From Terrimesophilobacter sp964651535 (GTDB taxonomy: Bacteria > Actinomycetota > Actinomycetes > Actinomycetales > Microbacteriaceae): 64,000 nucleotides of DNA. A model generated the notes under the pieces. It ran no database searches. It was given only the letters and a program-made list of their open reading frames with translations, and had not been told where the DNA came from. Each line of letters starts with the position of its first letter. The stretch's first letter is position 1. Location: the NCBI GenBank assembly GCA_964651535.1, contig CAZYYE010000001.1, forward strand, positions 1,102,500 through 1,166,499, in the 5' to 3' direction. A program made the translations under genes and the position numbers. Shown in pieces: positions 44,008 through 52,353 of this stretch.

Positions 44008-44601
44008 TTGAGAATCATTCCCCTTTCTATCGCAACGGTTGTGGCGGCCGCGCTGTTGTTATCAGGCTGTGCCGCCGACCCACTGGCCGAGCAGTATTCG
44101 AAGGGTGAAGACAAAGGCTATTTGTCTGTGGATGGCACCATTTCCGAGTTTGCCCCGGCCGACCGTGGCGAGACCGTGGTCTTCGACGGCACGGCGGATA
44201 CGGGCAACACAGTGTCCAATCAGGATTACGCCGGTGAGGTGCTGGTAGTCAACTTCTGGTACGCAGCGTGCGCACCCTGTCGAGTTGAAGCGCCGGATCT
44301 TGCTGCCCTGTCGGCGAAGTATCAGGATGCCGGTGCCAGCTTCCTCGGTGTCAACGTCTACGACCAACCAGAGACATCGCTCGCATTCGCGAGAAAATTC
44401 GACATCGCGTATCCCTCGATCATTGATGCTAACTCGGGGACGGTCCGGCTCGCGTTCGCCGGCCACGCTCCACCCAGTGCCGTGCCTACGACGCTGGTGC
44501 TGGACAAGCAGGGCCGTGTCGCAGCACGATTCATTGGTCTTATCGAAGCGCCCTCGATGCTTGACACCATAATCAGCGATCTTATTGCAGAGGATCTGTA
44601 A
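44008..44601 (+). CDS. TlpA/ResA-like thioredoxin lipoprotein
   Basis: A 197-residue lipoprotein with lipobox 'LLLSGCAAD' and a thioredoxin fold with redox pair 'WYAACAPCRVEAPDL' (Cys-x-x-Cys), followed by 'FLGVNVYDQPETSLAFARKF' and cis-Pro in 'SAVPTTLVLD'. ResA-type proteins reduce apocytochrome c thiols, and it is fed by CcdA, encoded next with a one-base overlap. TTG start at 44008 chosen because it gives a normal signal peptide and GGAGAG lies seven bases before it. Confidence 0.88.
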   Translation: MRIIPLSIATVVAAALLLSGCAADPLAEQYSKGEDKGYLSVDGTISEFAPADRGETVVFDGTADTGNTVSNQDYAGEVLVVNFWYAACAPCRVEAPDLAALSAKYQDAGASFLGVNVYDQPETSLAFARKFDIAYPSIIDANSGTVRLAFAGHAPPSAVPTTLVLDKQGRVAARFIGLIEAPSMLDTIISDLIAEDL

Positions 44602-45341
44602 TGGGGCCGATTGAGCAGATTGTGGTGTCGGGCAGTCTCCTAGTCGCCCTCCCCCTTGCGCTTCTCGCCGGGTTGGTATCCTTCGCCTCGCCGTGTGTGT
44701 TGCCACTGATCCCCGGGTATCTTGGCTACGTCGGCGGACTCAGCGACAACGGGGGTCGCGCAGATCGCCGGAGACTCCTGCTGGGCGTCCTGCTCTTCAT
44801 CCTCGGCTTCAGCTCGATTTTCGTGATGTTAGGACTCCTCTTCGGAGCGGCGGGCCTCTTGTTGGTGCCGTGGATGGATCTGATCACGCGCATCGCCGGC
44901 GCGATCATTATCCTGATGGGCCTCGTCTTCATCGGAATGTTCACCTCGATGCAGCGCATGATCAAACCCCGATGGAAGGTCGCGACCGGCCTGGCAGGCG
45001 CACCATTCCTGGGCATTGTCTTCGGGTTGGGCTGGGCTCCATGTATCGGTCCGACGCTGGCAGCCGTTCTCGCACTCAGCCTGAACGGCGGCTCACCAGC
45101 TCGCGGTGCACTCCTCGGCGCCGTCTACTGCCTCGGTCTCGGCATACCGTTCCTACTGGTCGCGTTTGGCCTGAATTGGGTGACCGGCTCCGTGAGTTGG
45201 CTCAAGCGCCATATCCGCACAATCAACATCATCGGTGGCGTATTGCTGATCCTCGTCGGCATTGTCATGGTCTCCGGATTGTGGACGAGGCTCATGTCTA
45301 GTTTGGGAGGGGTGATTAGCGGTTTTGTCCCGGCCATCTGA
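44601..45341 (+). CDS. ccdA: CcdA-type thiol transporter for cytochrome c biogenesis
   Basis: A 246-residue, six-helix CcdA/DsbD-like protein moving reducing equivalents outward from cytosolic thioredoxin. Redox cysteines lie in 'SFASPCVLPLIPGYLGYVGG' (first half) and 'GLGWAPCIGPTLAAVLAL' (second half). Overlaps the ends of both neighbours (44601 and 45325-45341), so the ResA-CcdA-ResB-CcsB genes are one unit. Confidence 0.93.
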   Translation: MGPIEQIVVSGSLLVALPLALLAGLVSFASPCVLPLIPGYLGYVGGLSDNGGRADRRRLLLGVLLFILGFSSIFVMLGLLFGAAGLLLVPWMDLITRIAGAIIILMGLVFIGMFTSMQRMIKPRWKVATGLAGAPFLGIVFGLGWAPCIGPTLAAVLALSLNGGSPARGALLGAVYCLGLGIPFLLVAFGLNWVTGSVSWLKRHIRTINIIGGVLLILVGIVMVSGLWTRLMSSLGGVISGFVPAI

Positions 45342-46974
45342 TCACATCGACGTCCCGGCACCTTCAACGAAAGACGACCGAGTCGCGCAACCAAAACTGG
45401 GTTTCAGCGGGTACTTGCGATTCTTCTGGCGTCAACTAACCAGTATGCGGACGGCGCTGATTCTATTGATGTTGCTGGCCATCGCCGCGGTTCCTGGCTC
45501 GCTGGTGCCACAGCGCAGTTCGGATCCGAACGGTGTCGCCAAGTACTTCAAGGAAAAACCAGATCTCGCTTCGGTCCTCGACAACTTTCAACTCTTCGAC
45601 GTATTTACCTCGGTATGGTTCTCCAGCGTCTACTTGCTGTTGTTCCTCTCATTGATCGGATGCGTGATTCCCCGCACCGTCCACCATCTACGCGCGCTGC
45701 GTACGCTTCCCCCGAAGACACCGGCACGGCTGGAGCGGCTGGACGGGTTCAGCTCAGTGGAGTCGGTGGATACCGATGCAGTCGTCGCGATCGAGTCCGC
45801 ACGAAAACTTCTGCGCAAGAGCGGTTATCGTGTCCGCGTGTTCGAAGCACCGAGCCTGTCCGTATCGGCCGAGCGCGGCTACCTGCGGGAAACCGGCAAC
45901 CTGGTGTTCCATACTGCATTGATTGGGGTACTCATAGCGGTGGGTATTGGTGGTGGTTTTACCTATACAGGCCAGCGGGTAATCGTTGAGGGACAGCCGT
46001 TCGTGAACGTGCTGAGCGACTATTCAAGTTTCACACCCGGGCGGTTCTTCAATGAGAGCATGTTGCCGCCTTTCCGCATGGTTCTAGATGAGTTCTCCGT
46101 AAAGTACGAGCAGGAGAACTTCAATGCCTACGGATTCCCCGTGGACTACGCAGCGGACGTCTCTATCACCATCCCGGGAGAACCGGTCTCGCGCGGCACC
46201 GTCAAAGTGAACCAGCCACTACCGCTTCTCGGCTCAGATATCTTCTTACTCGGGAACGGCTACGCACCGCGCATCACAGTGACGGACGGTGACGGGAACG
46301 TGGCTTTCACTGACATTGTCCCCTTCCTGCCGCAGGATGCGAATCTCACCTCGATGGGGTTCATCAAAGCGCCTGACGCGCTGCCGGAACAGATCGGCAT
46401 GATCGGCTTCTTCTATCCCACCGCAGCGGAACTTCCCACCGGCGCAATGACGTCAGCGTTTCCCGATCTAAGCAACCCTCTTCTGACCCTCAACGTATAC
46501 ACGGGCGACCTCGGCATTGACGATGGCATTCCCCGCAACGTGTATGCCCTTGATGTAGATGGCATGACACAGGTTGCCGGAGGGGACAGTGGCACGGAGT
46601 CGATCAAGCTCCGCCCGGGCGAGACTGCGTCACTCCCCAACGGGTTGGGAACAGTCACGTTCGAGGACGCGGACCCCGACCCAGCGACGGCAACCGACTA
46701 CGGGGACAGCGTTCTACGGTTTGCCACTTTCGACATCACCTATGACCCATCGCGAGGGTGGGTGCTTGGGTTCACTCTGCTAGCCATTGGCGGGCTCTTG
46801 ACCGCCTTGTTCATTCCCCGCCGCCGGGTATGGGTGAAGGCCGTCGAGACGCCCGACGGCGTACGGCTGGAGTATGCCGGCCTTGCACGCGGATACGACC
46901 CGGGACTTGAACTTGCAGTCAACGACCTCGCGAAACGACACTTTCAAACGCTCGAAATCAAGGATAAACCATGA
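45325..46974 (+). CDS. resB: ResB, cytochrome c biogenesis (system II)
   Basis: A 549-residue ResB/Ccs1 protein: four membrane helices ('SMRTALILLMLLAIAAVPGSL', 'SSVYLLLFLSLIGCVIP', 'NLVFHTALIGVLIAVGIGGG', 'VLGFTLLAIGGLLTALFIPRR') around a large outer domain of about 330 residues. With CcsB it forms the haem lyase of system II. TTG start, overlapping ccdA by 17 bases. Confidence 0.92.
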   Translation: MSRPSDHIDVPAPSTKDDRVAQPKLGFSGYLRFFWRQLTSMRTALILLMLLAIAAVPGSLVPQRSSDPNGVAKYFKEKPDLASVLDNFQLFDVFTSVWFSSVYLLLFLSLIGCVIPRTVHHLRALRTLPPKTPARLERLDGFSSVESVDTDAVVAIESARKLLRKSGYRVRVFEAPSLSVSAERGYLRETGNLVFHTALIGVLIAVGIGGGFTYTGQRVIVEGQPFVNVLSDYSSFTPGRFFNESMLPPFRMVLDEFSVKYEQENFNAYGFPVDYAADVSITIPGEPVSRGTVKVNQPLPLLGSDIFLLGNGYAPRITVTDGDGNVAFTDIVPFLPQDANLTSMGFIKAPDALPEQIGMIGFFYPTAAELPTGAMTSAFPDLSNPLLTLNVYTGDLGIDDGIPRNVYALDVDGMTQVAGGDSGTESIKLRPGETASLPNGLGTVTFEDADPDPATATDYGDSVLRFATFDITYDPSRGWVLGFTLLAIGGLLTALFIPRRRVWVKAVETPDGVRLEYAGLARGYDPGLELAVNDLAKRHFQTLEIKDKP

Positions 46975-47924
46975 AACTGATACTCGACGAGTACTCACTC
47001 GTTGCAATCTATTCGGCGATGAGCATATACACGCTCGCCTTCGTGATGTTCGCGATCGACTTGGCTAAACGATCTGCCCGCATACCGGCGGTCGTCGGAA
47101 ATGCCTCTGACCGTCGACCGTCCAATGCTCAGGGAGTCATCGCCACTCTCCAGAAGACCGAGCCCGAGCCACCGACACCGATCTATAAATTCGAGCGCAT
47201 CGCCTTCTCGCTCGTCGTTCTCGGCTGGGTGATGCATGCCGCCGGAGTGGTGTTGCGCGGGTTCGCGCAGGGCTTCGTTCCTTGGGCAAATATGTTCGAG
47301 TTCTCGCTGATTTCATCCGCACTTATCGTTGGTGTCTTCATCGTCATACAGCGGTGGCAGAATCTGAGATTTCTGGGGGCCTATATCTCTGGGTTTACTC
47401 TGATCGCATTGGGGGTCGGTACCGTAAACTTCTACGTTCCAGTGAAGCCGTTGCCGCCCGTGCTGGACTCCTACTGGCTCGTTATTCACGTCTTCGTCGC
47501 ATCGCTTGCAACCGCGCTCTTCGCCATTGGTGCCGGGCTCGCAATTGTCCAGCTTCTGCAGGCCAGGCGCGAAGCTGGCAAGAAGTCGCTTGCTTTACTG
47601 AAGACGCTTCCGGATGTCGTGAAGCTGGAAAACCTCACCTATCTCACGACGGTGATCGGCTTCGTCTTCTGGACCTTTACGCTCGTCGCCGGATCCATCT
47701 GGGCAGAGCGTTCGTGGGGCCGATATTGGGGGTGGGACACCAAAGAGGTCTGGACATTCATCATCTGGATCATCTATGCCGGGTACATCCATGCGCGGGC
47801 CACCCGAGGGTGGCGTGGAACACGCTCCGCGTGGCTGGCGATCATAGGATTCGCCGCGGTGATCTTTAACTACGTCGTCGTTAACGTATTCATACCAGGG
47901 CTGCACTCGTACTCAGGTCTTTGA
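46971..47924 (+). CDS. ccsB: CcsB/ResC haem lyase subunit
   Basis: A 317-residue CcsA-type protein with eight helices and the WWD motif 'WAERSWGRYWGWDTKEVWTF' near residue 245, which holds haem for ligation, flanked by His in 'LVIHVFVASLATALFAIG' and 'YIHARATRGWRG'. It completes system II with ResB. Overlaps resB by four bases. Confidence 0.93.
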   Translation: MKLILDEYSLVAIYSAMSIYTLAFVMFAIDLAKRSARIPAVVGNASDRRPSNAQGVIATLQKTEPEPPTPIYKFERIAFSLVVLGWVMHAAGVVLRGFAQGFVPWANMFEFSLISSALIVGVFIVIQRWQNLRFLGAYISGFTLIALGVGTVNFYVPVKPLPPVLDSYWLVIHVFVASLATALFAIGAGLAIVQLLQARREAGKKSLALLKTLPDVVKLENLTYLTTVIGFVFWTFTLVAGSIWAERSWGRYWGWDTKEVWTFIIWIIYAGYIHARATRGWRGTRSAWLAIIGFAAVIFNYVVVNVFIPGLHSYSGL

Positions 47925-48148
47925 CCCGACCTGAACGCGCACGGCCCTGGGTGGTGCGGATGTTCTTTCCCCGGTCTCTCCGACACTTATCATCGGGTTT
48001 GCCCGCGGGAATGGAGTCCTCCTGCCGAATGAATCGCCCCGGGTTGTGTGGAGGGTCTCCCAATTCTCCCGTTCCAGGTCCCGAATCCGCTGCGCATTCG
48101 AGCCCGCAACGCCTCGGGAGCTAGAGCCTCCATCGAGCCCCAGTCGAT

Positions 48149-48643
48149 TCATGAAGCATGACGCGCGACGGACAAGACGAACCCAACCAGAACACTGATG
48201 GCGACCACGATGGCCAGCACTCGATAGGTCGCCAACCAATGCGTCGTTACTCGACGTGGCCGCTTCACTGCGCTCAGGAATAACCCCAGCGCGATGAGCA
48301 AGGCGAGACCACCGGCCGCCACGAGCAACGGGGTGCGAATAAATGTTGCAACCAGCACTGCTACGCCTCCGCCGTTCCAGGCGGTTAGCTCGAATAGCCT
48401 CCGTCGCGCCGTGGGCAGTTCCTCCGGAATCCATGCTTGCCCCACGCCCAATCCGAGTTGAGCCACGCCAGCGACGAGTACGAGATAGGCAGCGGTCCAT
48501 GAGCCCATCTCGAGGCCCAGAGGGCTGGTGACTGCAGCCACCAGTCCGCCAGCGACGACACAAGCGATTCCCGTCAATGCGAAGGGTTGGGCCGCGCTCC
48601 ACCGAGCGTGCATTTCCTCATCGACCAGTTGGGCGTTACCCAT
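48149..48643 (-). CDS. Four-helix membrane protein of unknown function
   Basis: A 164-residue protein with four hydrophobic segments ('FALTGIACVVAGGLVAAV', 'AYLVLVAGVAQLGLGVGQAW', 'LLVAAGGLALLIALGLFL', 'VLAIVVAISVLVGFVL') and few polar residues. No family recognised. It is convergent with ccsB. The 224 bp between (47925-48148) hold no gene. Confidence 0.6.
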   Translation of the reverse strand: MGNAQLVDEEMHARWSAAQPFALTGIACVVAGGLVAAVTSPLGLEMGSWTAAYLVLVAGVAQLGLGVGQAWIPEELPTARRRLFELTAWNGGGVAVLVATFIRTPLLVAAGGLALLIALGLFLSAVKRPRRVTTHWLATYRVLAIVVAISVLVGFVLSVARHAS

Positions 48644-48992
48644 GCTCGATCAATACTCCCCATCTTCGGCGGACCCGATCGAATCCTTGTAGGCGCTTTC
48701 AAGCGACGGCGCCATCATTCATCTTGATTCGTTGTGTTGATGGTAACTTGTCGAGCACCGTGATTGATGGAGATGAAGTAGCCGTGGCGTGGTTGCCGGT
48801 TGAGTCTGCAGGTTACGTTCTCCATGTCCCAAGGCGATCCGGCCGCGCCACAGCGGGACAAAGTACGCTCTGTTTTCGCTGTCACTAACCCTCACTCGAC
48901 AAGTCTCAGCGTGAGCTAGCGCAGTACACGTGGCACAGTCTGGTGACCTGTCTGAGGCCAGGGGTCGCCACTCAGAAAATGTGTCGAGGGCA
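48644..48992. other. No gene recognised, 349 bp
   Basis: Short open frames here have no ribosome sites or readable products, and no strong repeats were seen. Probably decayed sequence between two cargo blocks, with the promoter of the membrane protein at its left end. Confidence 0.3.
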
Positions 48993-49598
48993 CTAGAAGG
49001 CGAAGATGAAGGGGAACTGCACGAGGATGGTGAGCACAATCACGGCATAGTTGGTGAGGACCATGACCCATGCGAAGGGAAAAAGCTGCTGCCCGACCCG
49101 GCGGGTGCGGTCGCCGAAAAGCGTGCCGTGCTTGAGGCCCCACGCAAGCAGGTACCACCACATCGGAATCGTGACAGCCCAGACCAGCATGCAGTACGGG
49201 CACAGCACGCCGATGACGAAGGCGCTCTGGATGTAGAGCCAGGTCACGAAGAGCCAGGCGCCGAGCACGCCAAGGGTGAACAGTCGCCAATACCAGGCGC
49301 CGAACCGCGCACCGGCAAGCAGGCCCACGGCGACGGCAATCGGCGCCACGAAGCCAGCCACGCCGAGAATCGGGTTTGGAAAGCCAAAGAGGGTGGCCTG
49401 CCACCGGTCGAAGAGGGCACCGCAGGAAACGAAGGGGCTGACGTCGCAACTGAGTGTCACGCCGGGGTTCTGCAGGCTGCGGAGGCGCTCTAGGAGCAAG
49501 ATTACAGAAGAAAGCCAGCCGATCGCGCCGGTGACGGATAGGACGGCGGCCAGTGATAGCGTCGCCCGCCGGGTTGGATCGCCCTGCTTCGTGTCCAT
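48993..49598 (-). CDS. Vitamin K epoxide reductase-family protein
   Basis: A 201-residue VKOR-like enzyme that reoxidises a DsbA-type partner and passes electrons to quinone. Loop cysteines in 'LSCDVSPFVSCGALF' and the active pair 'VLCPYCMLVW' (Cys-x-x-Cys), with the conserved Ser/Trp region 'WQATLFGFPNPILGV'. The ATG at 49598 has GGAGG six bases upstream; the frame is open to 49622. A DsbA-like protein encoded at 51685 is the likely partner, so together they form disulfides in exported proteins. Confidence 0.92.
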   Translation of the reverse strand: MDTKQGDPTRRATLSLAAVLSVTGAIGWLSSVILLLERLRSLQNPGVTLSCDVSPFVSCGALFDRWQATLFGFPNPILGVAGFVAPIAVAVGLLAGARFGAWYWRLFTLGVLGAWLFVTWLYIQSAFVIGVLCPYCMLVWAVTIPMWWYLLAWGLKHGTLFGDRTRRVGQQLFPFAWVMVLTNYAVIVLTILVQFPFIFAF

Positions 49599-49684
49599 GC
49601 CCATCCTCCGGTCCGCGATCATCCATCCTGCCCTTTGAGTCTAGGGACGGTGGATGGCGCGTGTGCACAACCCATGCAATACTC

Positions 49685-49697
49685 TTCATATGTTCAA
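49685..49697. promoter_or_regulatory. Possible ArsR/CzrA half-site before the CDF gene
   Basis: TTCATATGTTCAA, 24 bases before the exporter start, resembles half of the ATATGAACA-type dyads bound by SmtB/CzrA proteins. The second half is poor, so this is tentative. Confidence 0.25.
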
Positions 49698-49720
49698 TCA
49701 AGCAGTAGCCGGTTAACCCG

Positions 49721-50620
49721 ATGGGTGCTGGCCATTCGCATTCCCCGCTGAGTGCCGGCGCGAAGCACAGACGCCCGCTGATCATCGCCTTCGCGTTGAC
49801 CAGCAGTTACATGCTCGTCGAGTTCATCGTCGGGTTCACCGTTAACTCGCTCGCCCTGATCTCCGACGCCGCCCACATGGGAACGGACGTTCTCGGGCTC
49901 GGCATGGCGTTGGCGGCGATCACGCTGGCAAACCGCCCCAGCACCTCACAGCGCACCTATGGGTTGTATCGCCTGGAGGTGCTGGCGGCACTGGCCAATG
50001 GCATCCTGTTGTTCGCCGTCGCCGGCTATGTCCTGTTTGAGGCGGTGCAGCGATTCAACGAACCGCCTCAGATTCCGGGCGTGCCGTTGCTGATCGTTTC
50101 CACCATCGGGCTCGTCATCAACCTCATCAGCTTTCGGCTGCTGATGGCCGGTTCGAAGGAGAGCCTCAACGTCAAAGGTGCCTACCTCGAAGTCCTCGCC
50201 GATCTCCTCGGATCGGTGGGCGTGATCGCGGCGGCGATCATCCTCCTGACCACTGGATGGGCTTACGCCGACCCGATCATCGGCGTCGGAATCGGCTTGT
50301 TCATCCTGCCGCGCACCTGGAAGTTGACCCGTCAAGCGTTGCGGATTCTGCTTGAGGTCGCCCCGCCCCATATCGACATGGACGAACTGCGCACCGAGGT
50401 TCTGGCAGTCGATGGCGTTGTCGAGGTTCACGATCTTCACGTGTGGACGATCACCTCAGGCATGGAATCCGCCAGCGGGCACGTCGTCATCGCGGCCGAT
50501 CGTGACTACCAGAAAGTTCTTGATTCGGTGCTGACCATGCTCCGTGAGCGTTACCACATCGAGCACGCGACGATCCAGTGTGAGCCTGCGACGTTCGAGG
50601 AGCCCACTACCCCCGTGTGA
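49721..50620 (+). CDS. czcD: Cation diffusion facilitator (zinc/cobalt exporter)
   Basis: A 299-residue CDF antiporter with six helices and the membrane metal site 'LISDAAHMGTDVLGL' (helix 2) and 'LEVLADLLGSVGV' (helix 5), plus a cytoplasmic ferredoxin-like domain ('VHDLHVWTITSGMESASGHVV'). The His/Asp pattern of site A fits Zn(II)/Co(II). Followed 10 bp later by a CzrA-like sensor gene. No strong ribosome site; the ATG at 49721 begins with 'GAGHSH', typical of the family. Confidence 0.92.
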   Translation: MGAGHSHSPLSAGAKHRRPLIIAFALTSSYMLVEFIVGFTVNSLALISDAAHMGTDVLGLGMALAAITLANRPSTSQRTYGLYRLEVLAALANGILLFAVAGYVLFEAVQRFNEPPQIPGVPLLIVSTIGLVINLISFRLLMAGSKESLNVKGAYLEVLADLLGSVGVIAAAIILLTTGWAYADPIIGVGIGLFILPRTWKLTRQALRILLEVAPPHIDMDELRTEVLAVDGVVEVHDLHVWTITSGMESASGHVVIAADRDYQKVLDSVLTMLRERYHIEHATIQCEPATFEEPTTPV

Positions 50621-50630
50621 ACAGCGAGAG

Positions 50631-51104
50631 ATGAGTAGCGTGAGTGTCATGAGTGAGAAGTTGGGTGCGCGGGGGCCTGGTCCTGAGCGGCCGCGGCCGG
50701 TTCACCCCGAGAAGGTCGAGCAAGCCCGGGCGAACATGCCATCAACGCGAGAAACCATCGATCTGGCGGATGTGTTCAGCCTGCTCGGCGATCCCGGTCG
50801 CGTCCGCATCCTGACCGTACTGCTGTCGGGTCGAATGGCGGTGCGGCACATTGCCGCCGTGGTCGAGCTGAGCGAGTCGGCTGTTTCTCACGCGCTACGC
50901 TTGTTGCGCGCCCATCGGGTCGTCGACGTCGAACGCGATGGCCGGAACGCCTACTACGCGCTGGCCGACTCGCACGTGCGGATGCTCCTTGAGTTGGCAC
51001 TTGAGCACGTTGGACACACTGTGGTTCTGCATCCCGCGGACGGATCTGATCCCCATGTTGGTCCGGGTCCCCGTGCCGCGCGCTCGCACATGACCGTCAC
51101 GTAA
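50631..51104 (+). CDS. CzrA-like ArsR-family metal sensor
   Basis: A 157-residue ArsR/SmtB repressor. Recognition helix 'LSESAVSHALRLLRAHRVV'. The last helix, 'DSHVRMLLELALEHVGH', has Asp, His, His and His at spacings 0, 2, 13 and 16, identical to the D84-H86-H97-H100 site of CzrA, so it should sense Zn(II) or Co(II). An N-terminal extension of about 40 residues is unusual for the family. In an operon with the CDF exporter, it is probably its repressor. Confidence 0.9.
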   Translation: MSSVSVMSEKLGARGPGPERPRPVHPEKVEQARANMPSTRETIDLADVFSLLGDPGRVRILTVLLSGRMAVRHIAAVVELSESAVSHALRLLRAHRVVDVERDGRNAYYALADSHVRMLLELALEHVGHTVVLHPADGSDPHVGPGPRAARSHMTVT

Positions 51105-51114
51105 GATTGATCCA

Positions 51115-51558
51115 GTGAACCTGCCCCCTGCGCTCCGTTTCGAGGCCACGCCTGGCCCCGCGGCGATGATGCGACTCTTCACCGTTATTTTGGCGGTCAC
51201 GATGGTCCTTCTGGGAGCGCTGGCCGCACACCATGTCCAGGCCGCTCAGGGCGAGACAGGCCACGCGGTTGTTGCGGAGCTTGATACTGTCCCTCCGCCG
51301 CTGGCGGGAAGCGGCGGGTCGCCCGACAGCGTCGGTGAGCACTTGGTGCTTGGACTGGCTACGGGTTGCATCGTGTTGATCGCCTGCTGCACGCTGGGCC
51401 TAGCGCTCTTGGCCGCGCGTGCTTGGCGAGCGGAGATGTTCAGACGACTCAATGGGGTCGCGCAATCTCTGTGCGCACTCATCATCGGCCCGCCACCAAC
51501 CACGCTCGCCACTGTCGCCAGGCCCAGCTTGGTCGCACTCTCAATCAGCCGCACATAG
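51115..51558 (+). CDS. DUF6153-like small membrane protein (copy 3)
   Basis: A 147-residue paralogue of the proteins at 28327 and 43410: helix 1 'LFTVILAVTMVLLGALAA' then 'HHVQAAQG', an outer segment, helix 2 'GLATGCIVLIACCTLGLALL' (Cys-x5-Cys-Cys), and the tail ending 'RPSLVALSISRT'. GTG at 51115 or ATG at 51166. It follows the CzrA-like gene by 10 bp and precedes a DsbA-like gene. Confidence 0.6.
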   Translation: MNLPPALRFEATPGPAAMMRLFTVILAVTMVLLGALAAHHVQAAQGETGHAVVAELDTVPPPLAGSGGSPDSVGEHLVLGLATGCIVLIACCTLGLALLAARAWRAEMFRRLNGVAQSLCALIIGPPPTTLATVARPSLVALSISRT

Positions 51559-51684
51559 GCACGAACCGGCACTGAAGCTCGCGGCGCTATTGCGCGCCCT
51601 TTTGCTCGTGCCGGTGTCCTCTGCGCGCTTGGATCACGGGCGTGCTCGACCTGATAGTTCCCATGAGCAGTGAGAGAGTCCAAC

Positions 51685-52353
51685 ATGACCAGTACCAATA
51701 CCAAAGTCGCCCTCGTGTTATCTGGCGCGATAGTCCTCGTAGTAATCGCGTTCATCATCGTCGCGATCGTGCAAGCCCAACCGTCCAGCCCAGAAGCGCA
51801 GGGCGACCCCAGGACCGGGCTGGCGTCCGCCATCCAGGATGACAGCCACATCTTGGACGACGCCGGCGAGGGCGCGGTGACCGTGGTGGAGTTCCTCGAC
51901 TTCGAGTGTGAGGCCTGCGGCGCCTTCTACCCAGTGGTTGAGGATCTGCGCGAGGAGTTCTCCGGCCAGATAACCTTCGCCATCCGCTATTTTCCGCTGC
52001 CTGGGCACTTCAATTCGACGAACGCTGCGATCGCTGTGGAGGCTGCAGCGCAGCAGGGGCAGCTTGAAGCGATGTACGAGCGGATGTTTGAGAGGCAGGC
52101 GGAGTGGGGTGAGGCTCAGGAGTCGCGGGCCCCGCTTTTCCGCCAGTTCGCTGAGGAGCTTGGTCTCGATCTGACGGAGTACGACGCCGCCGTGGCCGAC
52201 CCAGCCACGGCGGAGCGAGTGCAGTCGGACTTCGATGACGGAGTGGCGCTCGGCGTCAGTTCTACTCCGACCTTCTTCGTCAACGATCGAATCGTGCAGT
52301 TGGCATCGTTCGAGGACCTTCGCGCGGCGATTCAAACGGAACTAGACCGTTGA
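51685..52353 (+). CDS. DsbA-family thiol oxidoreductase, membrane-anchored
   Basis: A 222-residue protein with an N-terminal anchor ('LSGAIVLVVIAFIIVAIV') and a DsbA-type thioredoxin domain with 'FECEACGAFYPVV' (Cys-x-x-Cys) and cis-Pro in 'GVSSTPTFFVND'. Works outside the membrane, forming or isomerising disulfides, probably reoxidised by the VKOR protein encoded at 48993. Overlaps the next gene by four bases. Confidence 0.9.
   Translation: MTSTNTKVALVLSGAIVLVVIAFIIVAIVQAQPSSPEAQGDPRTGLASAIQDDSHILDDAGEGAVTVVEFLDFECEACGAFYPVVEDLREEFSGQITFAIRYFPLPGHFNSTNAAIAVEAAAQQGQLEAMYERMFERQAEWGEAQESRAPLFRQFAEELGLDLTEYDAAVADPATAERVQSDFDDGVALGVSSTPTFFVNDRIVQLASFEDLRAAIQTELDR

Noticed and set aside
47925..48148. 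Minus-strand 'AQRIRDLEREN' fragment near 48070-48100 resembling an IS3 OrfA coiled coil
   Set aside because: Only about twelve residues match and the rest of the frame and both flanks show no transposase or inverted repeats.
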